Assembly: GCF_000800255.1 (NCBI RefSeq)
Contig: NZ_CP009747.1
Span: 3,162,001-3,226,000, forward strand
Length of the DNA: 64,000 bases
Origin: Pseudomonas parafulva
GTDB taxonomy: Bacteria; Pseudomonadota; Gammaproteobacteria; Pseudomonadales; Pseudomonadaceae
Direction: 5' to 3'
The notes beneath the pieces were generated by a model that did not search any database, was not told where the DNA came from, and saw only the letters and a list, made by a program, of their open reading frames with translations. Positions 59,222 to 64,000 of the stretch are shown piece after piece (positions within the stretch are counted from its first letter, which is position 1; the number at the start of each line of letters is the position of its first letter). The translations under genes and the position numbers were made by a program.

Positions 59222-60754
59222 TCAGGCCACGGCACGGGGTGGGTAGACCCGGGTAGGCACGAAGGGAATCAGGCAGATCAGGGCAACGGCGACAGCCGCC
59301 ATCACCAGGTACAAGTCGGCACTGGTCAGCACCAGGGCCTGCTGATGCAGGCGCCCGGCCAGGTTGGCCGCCGTGTCGTCCACCAGCGGCGCGTTACCCA
59401 GGCTGTCGACCAGGTGGTTGGAATGGAAATGCCGGCGCAGGGTGCCCAGCGCATCGAGCAGGCCGACTGCGACCGCTGCCGACAGCCCTTTGACCGTGTT
59501 GAACCAGGCCGAGGCGAACGGGCCATCCTGCGGACTCATGCCGGTGGTGGAGAGCATCAGCAGCGGCAGCACCGCCATCGGCTGACCGAACACCTGCAAC
59601 AGGTAATACGGGTAGAAGTCGCCACGAATCCACTGGCTGGTCAGCAGGCTGCTGCCCAGGCACGAAGCCGCGAGCATCGCCAGCCCGGTCGCCAGCACCC
59701 AGCGGCAGTCCACCGCGCGGATATTGCACAGCGCGGCGGTGAGCGGCAGGGCCAGCAGTTGCGGCAGCGCCACCAATAGCATCAGCGGGCTGGTCTGCGC
59801 CGGGCGATAGGCCTGGATCTGCGCCAGGTAGGCCGAAGGAATGCTGGCCACCCCGGAGAGCACGATCAGCACCCCGGCCAGCGTCACTAGGGCAAAACTC
59901 AGGTTGCGCCGCGACAGCAGGCGCAACTGGAAGAACGGCAGCGGTTCGGACCATTCGTTGTACAGGAACAGCACCAGCAGCAGGCTGCCCCCGCCGAGCA
60001 GCCAACAGATGAGCGGCGAGTCGAACCAGCCCCAGCGGTCGCCCAGCGACAGGCCCAGCACCAGGCTGCTGATGGCCGGCAAACCCAGCAGCACGCCGCG
60101 CCAGTCGAACTGGGCGAAGCGTTCCAGGCGCAGCGGATCCTGCGGCAACCCCCAGGCCACGCAGCCCATGGCCAGCAGCGACGGCAGGATGATCTGCCAG
60201 AACGCCCACTGCCAGCCGACGTACTCGGTCCACAGCCCGGCCAGCGGCGTGCCCAGGTTCGGCCCGAAGGTGGCGGTGAGGGCATAGCAGGCCAGCCCAT
60301 AGACCTTGATCCCCGGCGGCAGAAAACGCAGCGCCACGCTCATCAGCATCGGCGGCAATGCGCCGGAGGCGAAGCCTTGCAACACGCGCAGCAGCATCAG
60401 GCTGTGCAGGTTGGGGGCGAACGGCTGCACCAGGCCGAGCCCGGCAAAGGCGGCAATGGCGATGAGGGTGAAACGGCGCAAGGAAAAGGTGGTGGCCAGC
60501 CAGGGCGAAAAGGCCATGGCGGACACCGACGCCGCGGCATACACCGCCAGCAGCCAGGCCCCTTCATCGGCGCCGATGCCCATGGCCCCGCGTATATCGG
60601 CCAGGGCAATCTTGGTCACCCCCTCATTGAGCCCGGCACACAGCACCGCCAGCAGCACGCCGAACAGCCCCACCACCACCCGCAGGCCAAACGGCGACTG
60701 CGCAGGCGCTGCGGCCACCGGGGCGGCGATAGCAGGTGCGGTCAGGGCACTCAT
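59222..60754 (-). CDS. DHA2-family MFS efflux transporter (EmrB-like)
   Basis: 510-residue proton-driven exporter with about 14 hydrophobic helices; MFS marks ADEGAWLLAVYAAASVSAMAFSPWLA, RRFTLIAIAAFAGLGLV and the LRVLQGFASGALPPMLMSVALRFLPP loop. With the HlyD and outer-membrane proteins it forms an EmrAB-TolC-type system. The substrate is not deducible. Its promoter carries a LysR-type box at -65. Confidence 0.93.
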   Translation of the reverse strand: MSALTAPAIAAPVAAAPAQSPFGLRVVVGLFGVLLAVLCAGLNEGVTKIALADIRGAMGIGADEGAWLLAVYAAASVSAMAFSPWLATTFSLRRFTLIAIAAFAGLGLVQPFAPNLHSLMLLRVLQGFASGALPPMLMSVALRFLPPGIKVYGLACYALTATFGPNLGTPLAGLWTEYVGWQWAFWQIILPSLLAMGCVAWGLPQDPLRLERFAQFDWRGVLLGLPAISSLVLGLSLGDRWGWFDSPLICWLLGGGSLLLVLFLYNEWSEPLPFFQLRLLSRRNLSFALVTLAGVLIVLSGVASIPSAYLAQIQAYRPAQTSPLMLLVALPQLLALPLTAALCNIRAVDCRWVLATGLAMLAASCLGSSLLTSQWIRGDFYPYYLLQVFGQPMAVLPLLMLSTTGMSPQDGPFASAWFNTVKGLSAAVAVGLLDALGTLRRHFHSNHLVDSLGNAPLVDDTAANLAGRLHQQALVLTSADLYLVMAAVAVALICLIPFVPTRVYPPRAVA

Positions 60755-60792
60755 GATTCAGACATCTCCAGCAACAATTCTTGGCTGGAGGG

Positions 60793-60866
60793 ATTTTAGA
60801 GGCGGCCAATGCTTACGAAAACTGACTTGTCGGAAGGTTAGAGTTGCGCCGGGCGCAACTCTAACC
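60793..60866 (-). promoter_or_regulatory. Efflux operon promoter with perfect 31-bp palindrome and LysR-type box
   Basis: GGTTAGAGTTGCGCC-G-GGCGCAACTCTAACC (60836-60866) is a perfect inverted repeat. Its core TTGC-N7-GCAA (60844-60858; T-N11-A) is a LysR-type motif, also found before the LysR gene. TAAAAT (60798-60793, minus strand) is the likely -10, with a weak -35, placing the box centre near -65 from the start, the classic LysR recognition position. Confidence 0.7.
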
Positions 60867-60985
60867 AGCGGCAAGCTTCGAGCGGCAAGCTGCAAGTGAA
60901 AGCGGATCGCGGCGCTTTTGATTTTTCTTGCAGCTTGCAGCTTGCCCCTTGCAGCTCGCCTTTTCCGCTTGCAGCTTAAAGCTAA
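60867..60985. repeat. Inverted 7-bp repeat array, site 5
   Basis: Left AGCGGC-AAGCTTCGAGCGGC-AAGCTGC-AAG (60867-60896), core TGAAAGCG...CGCTTTTGATTTTT, right CTTGCAG-CTTGCAG-CTTGCCC-CTTGCAG and CGCTTGCAGCTTAAAGCT (60927-60985). Fills the gap between the LysR gene end and the efflux promoter; likely terminator for LysR. Confidence 0.8.
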
Positions 60986-60991
60986 GCGCCG

Positions 60992-61888
60992 CTAGGCGGC
61001 GCAGTCCTTGACGGTGCGGCGTAGCCAGCGGTGGGCGGGGTCGTTGTCGAAGCGGGGGTGCCAGGCTTGCATCACTCGCACTTTTTCCAGGGGGACCGGG
61101 ATCTCGAAGGCGCGCAGCGGCAGGCCGAATTCCAGGACATTGCCGAGGATGTTGGCCGGCATCGGCAGGATCAGGTCAGACACTGGCAGCGAGAACATCG
61201 CTGAGTGGAAGCTGGGGGTGATCAGCGCGATGCGCCGTTGCAGCTTGTGGTTGGCCAGCTCCACGTCGATCGGGCCACTGGCGCGGCCACGGCGCGAGAC
61301 GCTGATCTGCGGATACAGGGTGAAGCGCTCGGGGGTGATGGGCTGCGCGAAGATCGGATGCTGCTCGCGGGCCAGACCGACGAAATGGGTGTCGAACAGA
61401 TGCTGCACCTTGATCTCCGGGCCCAGGTCGATGCTCGAACTCACCACCAGGTCGATCTGGCCCTGACGCAGCACCAGGTCGTCGTCGCCGTGCGCCTCCG
61501 GCACGAAGCGCAGCACCGTGCGCGGCGCCTGTTCCTGCATGACATGCAGCAGGCGTGCGCCGTACAAGGCGACGAACAGGTCGTTGGTGCGGATATTGAA
61601 CGTGCGCTCCAGGCCTAACAGGTCTACGTCCTCGCCGCTGTTGAACACCAGTCCGGCCTGCTCCACCAGCGCCCGCACCTGATCGCGCAGGGCCATCGCC
61701 CGGGGGGTAGGCACCAGACCGCGCCCGGCGCGCACCAGGATCGGGTCGCCGAGCGCCTCGCGAATGCGCCCCAGGGTCCGGCTCATGGCGGCAGGGCTCA
61801 GGTTCATACGCTGCGCTGCGCCCACCACGCTGCCCTCGTCGAGCAAAGCGTCGAGGGCGACCAGCAGGTTCATGTCCGGAAGTTGCAT
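60992..61888 (-). CDS. LysR-family regulator, probable controller of the efflux operon
   Basis: 298-residue LTTR: N-terminal winged helix-turn-helix (MNLLVALDALLDEGSVVGAAQRMNLSPAAMSRTLGRIREAL) and periplasmic-binding-protein-like effector domain (about 90-295). It is in the same direction as the MFS-HlyD-OMF operon. Both its own upstream region and that operon carry TTGC-N7-GCAA, which is the basis for the suggested target. Confidence 0.93.
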   Translation of the reverse strand: MQLPDMNLLVALDALLDEGSVVGAAQRMNLSPAAMSRTLGRIREALGDPILVRAGRGLVPTPRAMALRDQVRALVEQAGLVFNSGEDVDLLGLERTFNIRTNDLFVALYGARLLHVMQEQAPRTVLRFVPEAHGDDDLVLRQGQIDLVVSSSIDLGPEIKVQHLFDTHFVGLAREQHPIFAQPITPERFTLYPQISVSRRGRASGPIDVELANHKLQRRIALITPSFHSAMFSLPVSDLILPMPANILGNVLEFGLPLRAFEIPVPLEKVRVMQAWHPRFDNDPAHRWLRRTVKDCAA

Positions 61889-61939
61889 GGGCGATTACCG
61901 TGATCCGTGTGTGAAGCGCGATGGTAGCAGGTCGCACGA

Positions 61940-61954
61940 TTGCGTCTGGTGCAA
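61940..61954. promoter_or_regulatory. LysR-type box between the LysR gene and uspA
   Basis: ATTGC-GTCTGGT-GCAAT (61939-61955) has the T-N11-A form and the same TTGC-N7-GCAA core as the box at 60844-60858. Fits autoregulation of the LysR gene; the divergent uspA gene could also be affected. Confidence 0.65.
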
Positions 61955-62063
61955 TGACGACATGCGCCGCAGGCTCTTTATCGTGGCAGGCAAAGGCGCA
62001 AGAATGCGAGCGGTCGTTTGCGGGTCAATCGCTGCGGCGAACCCCACCCCGCCAGGAGTTTCC

Positions 62064-62513
62064 ATGCCTCAGCCGATCCTCATCGCCATCGACGCCTCCC
62101 CCGCCAGCACTGCGCTGATCGACCTCGCGCGTCGCTACTGCCGTCCCGACCAACACCGCCTGCACGTGCTCCTGGCCATCGACCCGACCTTCGCCGTGCA
62201 CGCGCGCCCGGCGACCTACTCCGAAGAGGAGCGCGAGGAATATCCTGCGGCCTGCGACGAGCAGCAACTGGCCGAGCGCGCCCTGCAGCAGGCCGTGGCC
62301 ACCTTGCGCGAGGCGGGCTTCGACTGCGAGAGCGCCATGGTCGCTGGGCAGCCACAGGACGCTATCGTCGCCAAGGCCCAGGCACTGGACTGCGCCCTGA
62401 TCGTCATGGGCCACCGGCACCTGTCGCGGCTGGGGCGACTGCTGGACCCGTCGATCAGTGCCAAGGTGATCGACCGGGTGAAGGTGCCGGTGCTGGTCTG
62501 CCCCGCGTCCTGA
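62064..62513 (+). CDS. Universal stress protein (UspA family)
   Basis: 149 residues: MPQPILIAIDASPAS N-terminus, DCALIVMGHRHLSRLGRLLDPSISAKVIDRVKVPVLVCP C-terminus. The ATP-binding loop G-x2-G-x9-G-(S/T) is changed: GHRHLSRLGRLLDPSIS lacks the second and third glycines in place, so it may not bind ATP. AGGAG precedes the ATG. Confidence 0.9.
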   Translation: MPQPILIAIDASPASTALIDLARRYCRPDQHRLHVLLAIDPTFAVHARPATYSEEEREEYPAACDEQQLAERALQQAVATLREAGFDCESAMVAGQPQDAIVAKAQALDCALIVMGHRHLSRLGRLLDPSISAKVIDRVKVPVLVCPAS

Positions 62514-62625
62514 CACCTGCTCACAGCCTGTCGCGAAGGCCTGGCGCGCAGCGCGCCGTCATCAGCCATCGCGGGGTTTCAGGATGATTTCGGTCGCCAG
62601 GTGTTGCGGCCGCTTCGCGGCGGAT
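62514..62625. other. Gap between convergent uspA and aaeA-like genes
   Basis: Contains a perfect hairpin GGCGCGC-A-GCGCGCC (62543-62557) and a small GCCGC-TTC-GCGGC stem near 62609, REP-like in composition. Possibly terminators; no T-run. Confidence 0.45.
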
Positions 62626-63489
62626 TCAGTCTTCAATGCTCGGCGTCACCACCACCGTACAGGTGGTGCCCGCCGCCAGCAGATAGCCCTCGGGCACCTC
62701 GTCGATGTGAATGCGCACTGGCACCCGCTGGGCCAGGCGCACCCAGTTGAAGGTCGGGTTGACGTCCGCGACCAGCTCGCGGCTCTGCGGGTTGTCGCGG
62801 TCGTAGATACCTCGGGCGATGCTCTGCACATGCCCCTGCAGCACCTCGCCGCTCATCATCTGCAACTCGGCCCGATCGCCCGGCTTCACATGGGGCAGCT
62901 TGGTCTCCTCGAAGAACCCGTAGACCCAGAACGACTGCTCGTCCACCACCGCCATCACCGCCTCGCCGGTGCGGGCGTAGTCGCCCTGATGAACGTTGAG
63001 GTTGGTCACGTAGCCGTCGACGCTGGCGAGGATCTCGGTGCGCTTGAGGTTCAGCTCAGCCGCCGCCAACTGCGCTTGGGCCTGCTGGTAATCGGCCAGC
63101 GCGGCGTTGGCGAGGTTGCTGGCGTCGTCGCGGTTCTCCTTGGAGATCACCAGGTTGTCCAGATCGGCGCGGCGGCGGGCGTTGTCCTTGCGCATCTCCC
63201 AAGTGGCCTTGCGCGAAGCCACCAACGCGCGCGCCTGATCCAGCGCCACCCGGTAATGCTCGGGGTCGATGCGAATCAGCACATCGCCCTTCTTCACCCG
63301 CTGGTTATCGTGCACCGGCACCTCGACCACATAGCCAGGTACGTCGGCAGCGACGTTGATGATGTCGGCGCGTACGCGGCCATCGCGGGTCCAGGGGGTG
63401 GTCATGTAGTGCAGCCACAACTGGCGACCGATCACCACCGCAGCGGTGAGCACCAGCAAGGTGGCCAGCAGGCTGAAGAACTTTTTCAT
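62626..63489 (-). CDS. HlyD-type membrane fusion protein (AaeA/EmrA-like)
   Basis: 287 residues: N-terminal anchor (about 7-22), TTPWTRDGRVRADIINVAADVPGYV (the AaeA-type signature), short coiled coil and barrel domain ending TCTVVVTPSIED. Partner of the FUSC-type pump encoded upstream; this set exports aromatic carboxylic acids or fusaric acid in relatives. Third in an operon FUSC-DUF1656-HlyD. Confidence 0.93.
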   Translation of the reverse strand: MKKFFSLLATLLVLTAAVVIGRQLWLHYMTTPWTRDGRVRADIINVAADVPGYVVEVPVHDNQRVKKGDVLIRIDPEHYRVALDQARALVASRKATWEMRKDNARRRADLDNLVISKENRDDASNLANAALADYQQAQAQLAAAELNLKRTEILASVDGYVTNLNVHQGDYARTGEAVMAVVDEQSFWVYGFFEETKLPHVKPGDRAELQMMSGEVLQGHVQSIARGIYDRDNPQSRELVADVNPTFNWVRLAQRVPVRIHIDEVPEGYLLAAGTTCTVVVTPSIED

Positions 63490-63499
63490 AAGGGCATTC

Positions 63500-63700
63500 T
63501 CACCAGTAGACCGACAGCGCCATCACGCCGAACAGGCAGACGAACAGGGACAGGCGCAGCAGCGCCGGGTGCCAGAAAAAACGGTAACCGTCATGGCTGG
63601 CGATGAAGCGGTCCAGGCCCCAGGCCAGGCCCGCAGCGAGCAGGAACATCAAGGTCATGGTGGGCAGGTACACGCCATGGAAGGCGATCTCACGGGGCAT
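63500..63700 (-). CDS. DUF1656 small membrane protein (AaeX-like)
   Basis: 66 residues, MPREIAFHGVYLPTMTLMFL..., with two transmembrane helices (about 12-29 and 46-64). The DUF1656 family lies between FUSC and HlyD genes. It overlaps the end of the FUSC gene by 11 bp and precedes the HlyD gene by 10 bp. Confidence 0.92.
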   Translation of the reverse strand: MPREIAFHGVYLPTMTLMFLLAAGLAWGLDRFIASHDGYRFFWHPALLRLSLFVCLFGVMALSVYW

Positions 63701-64000
63701 GGTGCAATCCTTTGGCCGGGGCCAGGGGTGACTGGGGGTCGAGCAGGGAGCTGCGGATGAAGTGCAGGTAACTCTGGGCGCGGCGCAGCACCGAGGTGTC
63801 GAAGTGCCGGGCGAACGGTTCGTCGGTGGCCTGCACGCGGCTGATGGCGTGATCCACGGCCACCAGCGCACGCTCGTGGTTGGCGGCACTGGGTTGCAGG
63901 AACAGCCGCGCCAAGGCCCGGCCCATCACCCGGATCGCCTGGCGCCACGCCTGCGACTCGGCGTAGGCCGGGTGCACCGGGGCGTTAGCCTGCTCCTTGC
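63690..64000 (-). CDS. FUSC-family aromatic acid/fusaric acid efflux protein (C-terminal part only)
   Basis: The last about 103 residues are seen: AYAESQAWRQAIRVMGRALARLFLQPSAANHERALVAVDHAI...SYLHFIRSSLLDPQSPL. No membrane helix is in this part, as expected for the cytosolic C-terminus. Family named mostly from its operon partners (DUF1656 and AaeA-type HlyD). The rest lies beyond the window edge. Confidence 0.8.
   Translation of the reverse strand, partial: KEQANAPVHPAYAESQAWRQAIRVMGRALARLFLQPSAANHERALVAVDHAISRVQATDEPFARHFDTSVLRRAQSYLHFIRSSLLDPQSPLAPAKGLHHAP

Noticed and set aside
60766-60790. CTCCAGC...GCTGGAG hairpin that could hide the MFS gene ribosome binding site
   Set aside because: With the -10 at 60793-60798 the transcript would start inside the 5' arm, so the stem could not form in full.

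Overview
The window is a GC-rich, gene-dense chromosomal segment of a fluorescent Pseudomonas, most likely of the P. putida group. Three things point there: a complete algD-8-44-K-E-G-X-L-I-J-F-A alginate operon; a methionine gamma-lyase that carries the P. putida active-site residues at the P. putida numbering; and the neighbourhoods mraZ-rsmH-ftsL/rnpB, rplM-rpsI-petABC-sspAB, cysD-cysNC and aapJQMP-algW, which are laid out as in that group. Nearly all of it is core genome; no phage, transposase, CRISPR array, tRNA or rRNA gene was seen.

Layout. 1-1.7 kb: start of the division/cell-wall cluster (mraZ, rsmH, ftsL, minus strand) with a promoter carrying three MraZ boxes. 1.9-2.3 kb: RNase P RNA. 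2.4-7.2 kb: rsmI diverging from lpoA-yraN-gmhA/diaA-dolP and a small lipoprotein. 7.2-12.1 kb: rplM-rpsI, petABC (cytochrome bc1) and sspAB, all minus. 12.3-18.5 kb: an aldo/keto reductase, a GlxA-type AraC regulator, zapE, trpS, an alpha/beta hydrolase and a YhcB/ZapG-like protein. 18.5-24.8 kb: sulfur metabolism (mdeA with its Lrp-type regulator, cysNC, cysD) with a small four-helix-bundle gene wedged inside the cysD-cysNC pair, then a Nif3/YbgI protein. 25-30.5 kb: algW protease and the aapJQMP amino-acid ABC transporter behind a sigma-54 promoter. 30.7-37.9 kb: estB, rhlB, moaCDE, a PIN-PhoH ATPase, a degenerate polysaccharide deacetylase and yaaA. 37.9-55.0 kb: an AT-richer 0.9-kb alginate control region and the twelve-gene alginate operon. 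55.4-64 kb: a small membrane protein, an SDR, a tripartite efflux operon (MFS, HlyD, outer-membrane factor) with its LysR regulator, a universal stress protein, and the end of an Aae-like FUSC/DUF1656/HlyD efflux operon that runs off the window.

Functional links. AlgW (protease that starts MucA degradation and so frees AlgU) and the AlgU-type algD promoter are only about 12 kb apart and belong to one envelope-stress-to-alginate circuit. Inside the operon, AlgD and AlgA supply GDP-mannuronate, Alg8/Alg44 polymerise it under c-di-GMP control, AlgK/AlgE/AlgX/AlgG/AlgL form the periplasmic and outer-membrane machine, and AlgI/J/F with AlgX acetylate the polymer.

Most unusual signals: (i) a family of inverted 7-bp (AAGCNNC-type) repeat arrays at five places that bracket different cargo, including the four-helix-bundle gene in the cysteine operon, where the arms could pair in mRNA and cover the cysNC ribosome binding site; (ii) a REP-like sequence that has become part of the algK coding sequence and lengthens the lipoprotein signal; (iii) a shared TTGC-N7-GCAA box at the LysR promoter and at -65 of the efflux operon promoter; (iv) a 14/15-bp alternating tandem repeat at the trpS 3' end and a DUF1508-like domain fused to TrpS; (v) a polysaccharide-deacetylase-like protein that has lost its catalytic aspartates.
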